Positions 1 to 33,400 of a stretch of DNA of 64,000 bases are shown piece by piece. Origin of the DNA: Cheilinus undulatus (lineage: Eukaryota > Chordata > Actinopteri > Labriformes > Labridae); assembly GCF_018320785.1 (NCBI RefSeq), contig NC_054867.1, forward strand, positions 30,073,855 through 30,137,854. Direction: 5' to 3'. A program made the position numbers and the translations under genes. Numbering within the stretch: position 1 is the first letter of the stretch; every line of letters starts with the position of its first letter. Below the pieces are notes generated by a model. The model made no database searches. It was given only the letters and a program-made list of their open reading frames with translations, and was not told the DNA's origin.

Positions 1-1997
1 ACAGGGAATGAAAACAAAGCCACAGGGGTCGACACACCTTGCAGTGGAGAAAAAGTAGCACATCTTAGAATAAACTGATTTTTGCTGATTATCAGTAAAC
101 TAAAATGCAGATACCAATAATCGACTGAATGCCAAATGTCAGCATCAATAATCAGCAAGAACTATTTGTAATTGGACAAGAACAATGAGTCACAGCAGAT
201 GAAGTTGCACATATAAATGGAAATTGATCCATCTGTACATCAGAGCAGAGCTATTATTTTCCCCCAAAAGACACTTGATCATTGCTGTCCCAAAACAGAA
301 AGTTATTCCACATTCTACACTATTATTTAGAAAAAAAAAGTTGATTTGATGGTGTTAAGAACAGTGAGGTTTGTTAGGTAGTAGAGTAAATATACCCTTC
401 ATTTATGCAGGTTTTCACTTGTTATGGAGCAGGCAAAAGCATGATGGTATGCCAGATATTTGTGCAGTTGAAAATGTCACTGACAAAATATTTTTTCATC
501 AGAAATGTGGATCTTCTTTATTGTGATTGACATGGGAGAAAAGTAACATCAGGCTCATCTAAAAGGCTCTTACAGACCATAAAAAGTGCCTTTCCTGTGG
601 CATAAAAATGTGTACTCCGTGCACCATCCGGGGTCGTCTGAACTGTGTGTTTTTGGGGATTATTGGTTGGGTGAGTTGATGTGTTTTCGGTCCTCTGTGC
701 TGGCTTGATGCTGCAGCCTCTGATTGATATTACGTGGCTTGTATACTGCAGGGATGGGATTGAATGACAAGACAGAAAAGCAAGCGCTGGGGGGCTTTAC
801 AGTTAATGCACACAGGATTATGAAGACTTGTGAATGGCGGCTGGATTATTGCATCATAGGCTCATCTTGACATGCACAGAAGAGGAAATCCACGCTGGGA
901 TAGAAAAACAAGTAAATAAAGTGCACAATCTGAGCCAAATGAAGGAATTTCTGTGTGTTTGGAGCTTTCTTGACATCAGTCGGAGCTTAGGGAGGGTTTG
1001 AGTGGAGTTTGTGCTCCTTTTAGAGGATCTGCTAGTAGAGCAGAGTATGGTTCAGGCTGACGTCAGCAGTGAGGCTTGTGATGATGAAGGCACGTGCATC
1101 CCTGATGTTGCATCACTCTAGGAGTGCAGCATCTATAAGCAGCCTTCACTGTTTTAGTTTAATTTTGTTGCCTTTGTCTCCTCCCCCTGGTGTGTTCAAG
1201 AGTATTTAGATAACATGGAAAGCTCTGAGGTTTTGCACGAAAGATTTGTTTAATGGTGAAACAGCTCACTCAATAAGTAATGAGCCTACAGAGAGGCTCA
1301 TGATGTGGATCAGGAGAGCACATGATGGGCACTTCATCCAAAGCATCATGTTCACTTCCTCCATTACGTTTGGGTGGAACCAACCACTCCCTGAAAGAGG
1401 GGTGAGGATGGATGCTGCTGCTGTAAGGCTTCAGAGGATTAGGGGATTTACCGGTGGGGGGAAAAAAAAAAGCTTCACTAAAGTTAAGCTTTGCAGAACA
1501 GGGAAATTAAATAGAACAATTTGCAGGATTGGGAATTTTTTTTAAGTAAAACCATTGCGTGCAGGACAAAGATCTGTGGACTTTTCCGTTTTGCAGTGTA
1601 TTATTGGTGCTCTTTGTCTTGAGAGAATGCTGTAAAGTGAACGCTCAGGTGTGATGAATTACCTCCTGTTTTTGTGTTGACATCTTCATGGCACAGAAGA
1701 GACATAACCATGTGTTACATCCCAATACAAGCTTAACCAAGCTCTAAATGGAGGAATAATTGTGTCAGCAAGTGTTTGAGGTGTTATTTAAGGATGTCAG
1801 CCAAGAAAAGAGAGTCTAATATGACAGAACATAAAATGACCCTATTAAAGGCAATGAAACCTGGCTTTCTTTTATTGGAAATGTTAAATATTTATGGGAT
1901 TTTTCTCCAATAATAGAGCATCATTACATTTTAATCCTGGTGATGTCCTTGGAGCTCAATCTTCTATCTGACCTCTCTTGTTCTTTCTCTGACACAG
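1..1997. other. Upstream/5' flank of slc6a17, no coding gene seen
   Basis: No conserved coding exon is recognisable here. A first untranslated exon of slc6a17 probably lies in this stretch or left of the window, because the start-codon exon seems to begin at a splice acceptor at 1997/1998. The first ~260 bases contain decayed repeat-like sequence (recurring GCTGATTATCAG-type words). A 99-codon open frame at 1246-1545 has no recognisable family features and is treated as chance. Confidence 0.5.
1058..1139 (+). promoter_or_regulatory. Candidate core promoter: CRE, E-box, TATA-like
   Basis: A full palindromic cAMP response element TGACGTCA is at 1058-1065, an E-box CACGTG at 1091-1096 and a TATA-like TATAAG at 1134-1139. 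The order and spacing would suit a transcription start near 1160 for a leader exon of slc6a17, whose start codon is about 1 kb downstream. CREB binding to TGACGTCA is established. The assignment to slc6a17 is inference, and no matching leader-exon donor was proven. Confidence 0.3.
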
Positions 1998-2156
1998 GCC
2001 TGAGACCACACACCTCTTCAACAACTCCCTAAAACTACCTCCACCCATCCCTCCTCCTCTCTGTCTGTATCACCTCCTCCTTCTTTTTTCTGCCAGTCTC
2101 TGTCTCGCTCTCTCTTTCTCTGTTCTCCACCCCTGTCCCCCCCCTCCCCGACCCTG
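1998..2156 (+). other. slc6a17 5' UTR part of the start-codon exon
   Basis: A pyrimidine-rich stretch ending in GACACAG at 1997 looks like a splice acceptor, so the exon carrying the start codon probably begins at 1998. The 159-base leader is very C/T-rich and has no upstream ATG in good context close to the start. The true transcription start is not determined. Confidence 0.5.
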
Positions 2157-23724
<21,568 letters not shown>

Positions 23725-24584
23725 CTGCTTTTCTCACCCTCTTTAACACCCAGCTCTGTAGCACAGTTTACATTTCAGCCATTAAGTCTCCACCAGGGGT
23801 CACTGCAGTGCAGAGAATCCCCTCCACTGCTCATCAAACACCACAAAACTGTATATATTACCAGTCTGATTGCACTCTTCCCATTATAGCACCATTAACT
23901 ACTTGCAGCAGGACAAATAGTTTACTCATTCCAGTAGATCAACACTGACATCAGGGTGAGACTAACACTGACACACTGTACATCATGTCTGTTTTCTATT
24001 TACCATCACACGGTCTGTGCTGGAGATGATGATGTTGCTCTGCTTTCTTTGCCTTAGTTTAAGGATCCTCAGCAGACAAACCCCACAGTTTAAGGCACAT
24101 CCCTGTCTGCATAGGGCAGGGGATCTAAAAGAATGAATGTATAGCTGCTGGTAAGTTCATACTAGTTGAAATGGTTTTCACTCAGTGCAGTACAGTACTT
24201 TAATCATTTTTGCCCTTTGTGGTACTGTGTGTCAAAGCCATGCAGGCTTGCATGTAATATGACTTTTCATTTTAAATTTCATGCTGTGATTTCTGTGGTT
24301 TCACCCTCATTTAAATGCTCTGAACTAGAAACACTCGTAGATGTGTTTTACACAGAGCTATGTACTGTAAAAACTAGGCATAAGGCTGCTTAAGACGTCA
24401 GCTGAGGTCCATCCCCACTCTATGTGTAGCCTGTCTTTTTCTTCTTATGTTAACAGCAGTGCGCGGTATAGTATTAAGTAAAGGTTACAGATTTGTTCAT
24501 AGCACATATATTATGACGTAAACGTCACTCATCTGAGTTTCCCCACCAAAGAACAGAAAGATAAGAAAACAAATGAATCTACAT

Positions 24585-24590
24585 AATAAA
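24585..24590 (+). terminator. Candidate poly(A) signal for slc6a17
   Basis: This AATAAA lies about 860 bases after the stop codon and is the earliest one noticed. Others follow, so the used site may be further downstream; mammalian SLC6A17 has a long 3' UTR. Confidence 0.3.
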
Positions 24591-24828
24591 AAGAGAAAGA
24601 ATAAGCCTGAAAGAAAACAGAAAGAAGCTTGTTTACCTTTGTTAGTGATGGAAAGCACAGTTTGTTTATGTGAATTTTAAACAAATACCAATTCCTTGCG
24701 ACAAAAGCACAAAAAGATTTTACAAAAATGTTGTGCACAGATGGGCAGCTTCCTCCTGAATGTTGACCAATATTTATGAAATTTCAAGCACATGAAATAT
24801 TCAAATAATTCCTACCCTCAAATATACA

Positions 24829-25821
24829 GAGCCCCTGAAGTCCCAAAAAGTCAAAATTCTCATATTGTTTGCACAAGCTATTATCTGGTAATAAAAACGT
24901 TACACTTTTCTTAAGGTAAAATTATTATTAGAAAGTTAGCTCTTAACTTGTATGCATAAGGTAATAATATTGTGTGCACAAGATATTATATAAAAGTAGC
25001 ACTTTATTTCAGTGGGTAATAAGGATAAGGTGGTGTTTTACCCTAACCCTCTAACCCAGGGGTTCTCAGACTGCCCAGGACCCCCAAAATAAATGTGCCA
25101 GGGACCACCACCATCTTTAACCCTAACCCCCTAACCCTCACACTAAGAATTACTTCGAAAATTATTCAGGAAGGACTCACTTCAAGAGGGCCAAAATAAA
25201 TGAATTATCAAAAAAAAGTAATTACCTGGGAATTATCAAGAAAATCATCCTAATTCTAAGAAATCACTCGGTAAAATACCACCTTGTAAGAACTGCCACA
25301 GTATTATGAGGGTTAGTGTTAGGGGGTTAGGGTTAAAGTAAAACACCATCTAATTTCAAGAGAAGTGCCACATTACAATCATGAGGAATTATTTCTTAAT
25401 TAATATATCACTGCTAAGTAAATACTTCCTTAATACACCAGATTTCTGAGTTATTACTTGGTAAAATCCCTACATATCACTAGGTATTAACCACCTTATT
25501 CTTGATTAATTACTACATAAAAATAACACTTACTAAGATAATATAACTAGGTAATTAGGGCCCACTAAAATAAAGTGCTTCCCATATAATGTTTGCATAT
25601 GAGATTAAAATAAAGTTAGCAAAACATACAATGTAACTAACTGCTCATGGAGGTTAATTCTGTGCACAAGGTAATAATAATGTGTGCACAAGATAACTGT
25701 TAATTTGTGCAAACAAGATAGATAAATTGAATACACAAAATAGTAACTTTAACTTGTGAGTACAGAATATATTATGTGCATGAGCAAAGATTTTTCCATT
25801 TTGGTAACATCAGGGGCCCCG
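24829..25821. mobile_element. Outer MITE-like repeat interrupted by a second MITE
   Basis: The left end GAGCCCCTGAAG is roughly inverted at the right end CATCAGGGGCCC. The inner flanks on both sides share GTGCACAAGGTAATAATA and GTGTGCACAAGATA words, so the two sides look like halves of one element split by the 24999-25578 insertion. The exact ends and target duplication are uncertain. Confidence 0.5.
24999..25578. mobile_element. 580-bp MITE with 18-bp inverted termini, nested
   Basis: The left terminus GCACTTTATTTCAGTGGG (24999-25016) matches the reverse complement of CCCACTAAAATAAAGTGC (25561-25578) with one difference. The interior has CCCTAACCC-type telomere-like words at 25041-25057 and 25121-25139 and the inverted form GGGTTAGTGTTAGGGGGTTA at 25310-25335, so the foldback extends inward. 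There is no coding capacity. It sits inside another repeat. Confidence 0.75.
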
Positions 25822-27179
25822 TACACACCAAAAACAAGCAATATGTATTAATATTTTAGCACAAACTAGAATGCACAAATATTTTACTTTACGCTGAAAA
25901 GGCAATTACACAAACTCAGTAAAGGGCAAAAGACTTAGGGAAGGTCGACGCCTTATCAAAGGGTTATCAAAGCAGACAGTAGCATTAACTCACATCATGC
26001 TCATGAAGACTTTGGCATTTTCAGGAACCAGCAGATGATCGTAAGAGGTTCAGTAAAGACTGAAATCTTCCCTTAACATTTTTCACCCACTGATTGTCAT
26101 GCAAAACTGTCTACACCTTCAATCTGAGCACATCCAAGTTCCTGCTCCATGCAGATGATACCTTTATTTATTTTTCTAATCACAGTATTCAAAGCCATGC
26201 TGTTAAGAATTATATGGACTATATTTATATTTCTGTATATTTGCAGTGTGTGTAGGTGTGATGAAAAACAAAGATTTATCTTTTAAGAGACCAGTATAAA
26301 TATATATATTGTATATTTTCATCTTGTGTGATAATTATTTAAATTGTATATTTTAAGATTCTAGACGCTATATTTTGTAGTCTGAGTAGCTAATTTTTGT
26401 TGTTGCCTGAGATATAATGCTGGGACATGGAGTTAATTTGTTGTGTGAAGTGTAGTCCTGTATGAGCTGCACCTGGTATTAGGAGATGCCCACTCACCTG
26501 TCTCCACTTTAGGTTTACTGGTCTACTGGATTTTAGCCACACTAGCACCATCTCCTGCTAGCATGGGTTACCATGAATCCCTTCACTTGTCATTTTGGGG
26601 TGGGTTTGTATCCAAACTCTATGAATACATAAAAAAAGGTTTACGGTTAAAAACTTCAGTCTTAACTGCCCTTGATAGCTGCTGAGTCATTGTGCTATCA
26701 CGCTACCTATTAGCAAGGCCATACAACTTATTCTTTAAACTACACTATGTTTTAGCAGCTTAGCATATTATCCTGCTACATTAAAGGTTGCTAAGAACAA
26801 TATTGTGAACACTGTAGGTGAATTTGGCCAACAAATGCAGGCTTGTAGCTTCAGTGTTTGCCAAAATCATCTCAATAAAGTAACCAAGCTTGGTTAGTTT
26901 TCAGAAAATTTTGTGAAATCAGATATTTTAAGAAAAGGCAAATTTTTACTGGTGATACATTTTAGATGCACTGCATGGAAAGCACAGCATGCAGCTATTT
27001 TTGCAAACGATACAATGTTGATTAGTTTTGTTTGGTATTATTTACTTTGAATTACAACACGAAAAGTAAAAAAAAAACCTGAGCTGCAAAACCTGATTAC
27101 AAGACATTTAATAATGCCAAGTAAACTGTCTGATGACAGGAAAAAAACTGTCCCTCCATTTTAAACACTCTAATGTAAC

Positions 27180-27545
27180 ACTATCTCTGTTAGCTATATT
27201 TCTAATGGAGCTAAAGCTAAGCTCATTAAACAACCCAATAAGCTATGTATCTATGGTACTCACATAGCTAAGTTAGTCTAGCAACATTTGCTAAAGCTCA
27301 CGTTGCTAAAGCTCACATTGCTGAAGCTAACTTAGCAATATATATAATGGAGATACACCGCCAATGTAGCCAAAGCTAAGCTTACAAAGCAGCTATGTAT
27401 TCTCCACAGATGGGTTACAATAGCTTGAGCTTTGTTTGCTAAAGCTAACTGCACTAACTTAAAGCTGGCTTATGAAGTAACATTATGTTGCTAGCTTAGC
27501 TATTTCATCTTTAGCTAAAGCTAACAAAGTTAAAGTAAGCCTCCA
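27180..27545. repeat. Tract rich in GCTAAAGCTAA words
   Basis: The words GCTAAAGCTAAC, AGCTAAGC, TAGCTAAG and GCTCACATTGCT recur irregularly. This is degenerate simple sequence of a type common in percomorph fish genomes, also seen at 12425-12680 (TAGCTAGCTAAC, CTAACGTTAGC). Confidence 0.55.
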
Positions 27546-29804
27546 TTTGTATAACTACATCTAGAACAAATCTATGCATAATTTAATCCCAGATTATGCC
27601 TCTGATTTTTTTCCTCTGTTTTATTTATGAAATGTTGCTTTGTCTGCAACATTAGCAATGTAGTTATTTCATCAGTGTAACTGCCAGACTTTGTTTATGA
27701 ACAAAGTAGAATTTTAAAAGAGAAAATCTAAAACTTGAAATATGTTGTACCAGCGAATTACATCCTTATTGAGATAAACGGTATCTTAGTGTATGGTCTG
27801 CAGCCAGACTCCTGTATTTATATTAAAAAATAAGAAAAAGTTACCAAGATCTACTAACAGAAGGGTTTTTTTTATGTTGGAGTGTTTTGAATTCAAGTTC
27901 AACATAGAAGCCAGTGTGTTATGTATTTTTTTTTCTGCCCCATAGAACATAACTTAATCTAGAAGAGTAAGAAAAGGTTGTCGTTCCCTGTTATATATGC
28001 ACATTTTTCACCTTAAGTTTAAGTTGTGCTCAATAACACAGTCTACTTGCTTGCATTAACTTGATTTGCCATTGCATGGCCTCTTGAACCTACAGAAGGT
28101 CGTTACTCACTTTTATTTTTATTTTGATTAAAATGTTTTAAACATGGACATGCAGCGACATCGATGCTGTGAGATTTAATCATGCACAGGTCCCAGATGC
28201 AGAGCTGCAAGTGTTCATAGCAAAGTGTTAAAATTAACCTGAGAACTGTCGATATGTTCCGCCAACTGGCAATCTTTACAATTTGCCTCTTAGTTGTGAA
28301 CCTAAGAATCACAAATCCTTTCTTCGTCTTTTGACTATTTCATGTTTTATTGACTCTGTGTAAGTCTTACAGTCCTACAGGAGTGCTAGTGTGGCTGTAA
28401 ACGTTTAAGTCTTGTTTCATCGTCTCGTGTTTATCTGTGTGAGCCAGGCTCCTTCCTGCAAAGAGTGCACGATGTAGAGATCTATTTGTTGTCCACATCT
28501 GTAAATAATCTTGTCTAATCAAACTATTGTGAAGATAGATTTTAATCATGTGGAGTATATCAATGTAAAAACTGTTTTAGCAGAAAATGTATAATAAGTA
28601 ATAATGAATGTGATTAATGCACTTTTTCACCAGGACTGCAAAACATTAGCATCATTTTGTTGTCCTAGTAGCGGTAAATTTCAAGCTCTGTGTAAAAGCA
28701 ATATAAAATAATTTAGGCAGAAAGAAACTTGACACATTATTGTCAGTTAATAGCAACGATTAGGTTCTTCCCATCATAGCCAAAGGGATATTAATAACTC
28801 TTCTTACAAAGTGCTGGAGTCCATGTGCATATGTAAATAGACCAAAGTGAGTGTGTGTGTGCATTGTTGTGCGTGCTCTATCTTTCTTCCTTCTAACCTG
28901 TGGATGCAGGGCCTTATGAGCACACATTAGAAGCACTGTCTGGACAGGAGACACATTTCAAATGTTCCTTTGTGGCTACTCTCTGACTTTCCTGGGTCAT
29001 ATTATGATTGTATGAGACAAATGAAAAATTGTTGTTAAAAATTGTGAACACCAAAAATATTACTAATAAAGGGTGGATATGCTGCTGTTGGATTTCTGGA
29101 TTTTGTTCCTTTTTTATGTTTTTTAAGTGGCAATCTATGTATAACCTAGAAAAGCACACGGAGAGCGCAGACCTCCACCATTAGCCCCATCTCCCAATAG
29201 TAAAGAATCCTTTAAAAAAATTCCTAGATCCAGACGGTGATCCAGATCAGTCCTAAAATCTAATCAGTTCTTCCTTATGCCATTGGTGACATTTCCTGAA
29301 AATGTCATCCATCCATAACTTTTTGAGTTATGTTGCTAACAAACAAACTAACAAACCCTGCTGATCACATAACCTCCTTGGTGGAGGTAATTAGAAAACT
29401 ATTCAAACTGGAGCTTGAATTTCTCCTAACCATAGATGTCTTTTAAAATGGACAAATCCATGTCCCACTCAAAGTAAAGCCAGAAGACTTGGAGCACTCC
29501 CTAATGAGTGGCAGCAGTATTATGCCATCAAGGAAGCTCATAAGGGGGTATAAAGGGGAGTTTTCTGGGGCCCATGGAGTTCAGCAGAACCATTATTCAT
29601 CATATATCTACGCTGTTATAACCTTATTTGATTCTTTTCACCTGAATAAAACAGACTCTTTTCAACACATTAAATTATTTTATTTCATCTATGCTATAGT
29701 GTATGGACTTCTTCAAAATGTTAATTTGAGCACTGAAGTGTCCTCAAATATCAGGATGACTGATACCGTAGAAGGAACTCAGACACATTGAAGGGAAAAA
29801 TATC

Positions 29805-29970
29805 AAAATGATGTGACAAAATAAGTCAAATGTGGGCAAAAGTGGCAAAACCTGATTAAAAGTTGCAAAAATGGGTAAAAAGTGGCAAAATGGGCAACTG
29901 GTGATAATTTGTTAGATAAGGCAAAAAATGGCAAACATGTAAATGTGTCAAAGTAGTGAAAAATGGTTTT
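29805..29970 (+). repeat. Degenerate GGCAAAAA-type satellite, copy B
   Basis: The words GGGCAAAAGTGGCAAAAC, AAAAAGTGGCAAAATGGGC and AAAAAATGGCAAAC recur without a fixed period. They are related to the tracts at 39425 and 60490 and, inverted, at 20230. Confidence 0.7.
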
Positions 29971-30435
29971 CAAAAACAGTGCTGTTATGGACCTCTGTGT
30001 TGCAATGACAGGCCATGGCATAACTTTTGTTTGTAAGAGTTTCACTGATGTTTATAAATGGAGGGAGTGTTAAATTATAAACAATAAGGAGCATGATATA
30101 AATATAGTACATATTTCTTTAAAATGAGTAAGACCATATACCATACATATATGTTGCCAAGTACCAAAGTTACAGTTTGATTTATGACAAGGAAAGTCAA
30201 GTGCATATACATAAATATAACATTTACTCTAAAGTGTGAAAAAGATCTGCAAGTATCTGTATAAATATATATTTGTAAAAACAGCTGTGCCTCAGAAAAT
30301 GATGATAAGACTAGAAGTGAGGAAAATGTTCCATGTTCCTGTTTTGAGAGGGAAAACAAGAAACGTAATGGTAAAATTCATACAAAAAGTCCCAAGCTGT
30401 GACAGAACCTCTGAGATGTTCGATAAAATGTGCCA

Positions 30436-33400
30436 TCACAAATCACAGATCCTGATCCTGCAGTCCTCTCCAAGCCAAAAACCTGGATAAAGAGGCTCTT
30501 TAAACTCAGCTTCTACTGTGTAGAGAAATTTCATAGTATCTGAGACCTCGTAGAACGACACAGTCCCCTCTTTAAACTTTAAATAAACTCCGATCCTCTT
30601 CTGAGTGGGTGGTGTTGTGAGCTGGATGCTGTCAGCTTTGTGGCTAACAGAATAGTTTGTGGAGCGATCAAGACTCCAGGATTTCTCATTAGCCCCAAAA
30701 GCAGACACACTCATCCGTGATTTTCTGTCTATACTTTTGTACGCAAGAGCGATCTCCACCTTGTTGCCTCCTGTAATCTCGACCTCGTAGTAGCAGTGTT
30801 CAGCCTGCAGACCCTCCCTGCACAGCACCTGTCGTCTGTGGAGGAACCGCTCTGGGTAACGAACGGCTGAACTCTTAAACGTCTGAGGACTCAGCCTCAC
30901 TTCTTTGTCTCCTGCTGAAATGACCAGGTCCTCATGAGCTGTGCGCTGGTCAAAGGTGAGGCCACAGGCGTCTGTAAGAATAGAGAATGAGCAATTAATG
31001 CATATCCTCATCTTCTGAGAAACCATGAACCAGTAGCTGCTAAATGAGCAGGCTGGTTATTAAACAATCACCACATAGCAAGGTATTGAGACATTTTCCT
31101 GTTTGTCAGGATACAAATAACAAACTGGAGTCATTGAGTTGTCTTTGTGAGCTTTATTTCTTGCAAAAAGGAGAAAAAAACAGAGTTGTCAGGAAGTCTG
31201 TAGCGATGTTCAGGGTGAGGCATTCTCAATCTGATACAAACACAGTATATCACGTTAAAAGTAACACAACCAAGAAATTGATGTGGGAACAGACATGGTG
31301 TGACTGCAAATAGACACAAAACATCTTTTACTGGAACATACACTGGTAGGTATTAGATTAAGTCCTTGATGAACTAACATCTCTGCATAACTCACAATCA
31401 TACTTGCACAAGTAACTAATGTGTTGCATAGCAGAGAAAAGTCCACAAACTTAAAAATTTTCCATTACAAATGTAATCTGAACGTTAGTGTCTAGATGTA
31501 TAATGTGGATAAAGCTTAGAAAGTAACTTCTGAACACAAAAGAGCACCACGTTATGTTTATTTGAATTTCGAACATTTTGTATTTTAGGTGCAATAAATG
31601 TTGATAATTTGTACCAAAAACAGACATGCATTCATACATTTTATCTAAATCTGATTTTCTCCAACAGCAAGTAATTTATTTTTTAACTCAAGATTGTGAC
31701 ATACTTATCTTGTTATTCTAAGATAACAAGGCTTGTTTTCCAGCAATAACAAATTCATTTATCAGGATCTGATATTTGGAAGGTCCAGTCACAGGTAAAT
31801 CAGTATTCCAGGCTACCATTATACAATGAAGAAAAAGAACACACCAAGGAACTCAGAGAAAAGATTGTTGAAAAGTATAACTCAGAGGATGGATACAAAA
31901 AAATCCAAAGCACTCAACATAATGTCCTTCCCCTGGTCCTGCCATGTTTGTTGTACTAACTTTCTCCTGCTCTATGACCGTGACCTCTGCCGGCCTCACT
32001 GGACAAACAATTGATTTTATTTTTCCATTATCATAGACTTAAATTCATATTAGCAATTAATTTGAAAAAAATCAGTACTTGGTGGATGAGACAATATGGT
32101 ATATCACCAGACAAAATATCGCAATACTACGCTGTATCAATTTTTTCTCCCACCCCTACAAAACGTGATGTAGCCGTTACAGAGGTGCGCCACTACAGAG
32201 GACTAAACTCCATAGATAGGTGTATAACACGAACCATGGCGACTGTAGACACGTCAGTACACGACTTTTGTTGTTTTTAAAAAGAAAAACAACTCAGTGC
32301 TGTTCTTTGTTCTTCTTTTAACGAGGAAATGTCATCAAATTCTGATAAAACTTACGCTTAAGCAGCATCCATGCTAATCTCTTCTGCCATAATTGCACCA
32401 GCCTCTTGCTGCTTGTATATGTCATGACTCTGCCACGACCAAAAGTACTACCCCTCGACGCTGGTTGGTCCTGTCACTTTCTAACCGGACCCAAACCGTT
32501 CAGATGGGAGCTTTGCAAGATGGATTTGCCAGTAAGATACACGGAAATGGGCAAATCCATCTGCTTTGCAAGGTTAGCACATGTGTAAATCTGTCTAGAT
32601 CAGGCTGTCCTCACAAACTGAGCGACCGTGCAAGAAGGAGACTAGTGAGAGAGGCCACCAAGACCCCTGTGACAACCCTGAAGGAGTTCCAAGCTTCAGC
32701 AGCTGAGATGGGAGAGACTCTGTATATAACAACTGTTGCCTGGGTTCTTCACCAGTCAAAGCTTTATGGGGGAACATTTTTTTTTAAGTCTTGACGAGAG
32801 TTCAACAGTTCGCATGTGGGAGACTCCATAGTCAAGTGGAAGAAAGTTCTTTGGTCTGATGAGACCAAAATGTTTTGGGTTTTTTTTGTCGCCATGAAAC
32901 AAGACAATAAATTAAGCAGACACCAACCACTGCACATCACCTCCAAACACACCCTCCCCACCAGGGAGCACAGTGTGGCAGCATCATGCTGTGGGGATGC
33001 TTCTCAGCAGCCAGCCCTGGAAGGCTTATAAATGTAGAGGGTAAAATGAATGTGGAAAAAAAAACAAGAAAATCCTGGAGGGCAGTCTTATTCAGTCTAA
33101 AACAGAGCTACAGCTTGGAAGAAGGTTTATTTTTCAGCATACAATGACCCGAAGAATACAGTGAAAGCTACACAGAAATGGCTTAAAGACAACAAGTTGA
33201 ATGTTCTGGAGGGGCTGACTCAAAGCCCAGACCTCAATCCATTTAAAAACTTGCAGCTGGACTTGTAAAAGGGCTGTTTATGACTAATCCCTGTGTAACC
33301 TGACAGAGCTTGAGCAGTTTTGCAAAGAAGAATGGAGTAAAATTGCAGTATCCAGATTTGGAAGCCTGATTGAGACCTATCCACACAAACTCACTGCTGT

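Larger units (their letters stand above)
23725..30435. other. Convergent intergenic region: slc6a17 3' UTR and repeats
   Basis: The slc6a17 3' UTR occupies an undetermined left part; a candidate AATAAA is at 24585-24590. The rest holds a nested pair of MITEs (24829-25821), an AGCT-word-rich tract (27180-27545) and a GGCAAAAA-type tract (29805-29970). No coding exon is recognised. In particular, no alx3 homeobox or ubl4b ubiquitin-like open frame is visible, although those genes lie here in the human order. Confidence 0.6.

Noticed and set aside
1246-1545. 99-codon open frame on the + strand
   Set aside because: No family features, no neighbouring coding signal, ends in a poly-T/A run; looks like chance.
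25041-25335. Interstitial telomere from a chromosome fusion
   Set aside because: Only a few CCCTAACC words, arranged as inverted halves inside a MITE; far too short for a fusion relic.
23725-30435. alx3 or ubl4b expected from human gene order
   Set aside because: No homeodomain-like or ubiquitin-like coding segment was visible on either strand.
32393-32794. 133-codon open frame on the + strand
   Set aside because: Runs across the junction of the nested repeat and Tc1 transposase remnants; not a gene.
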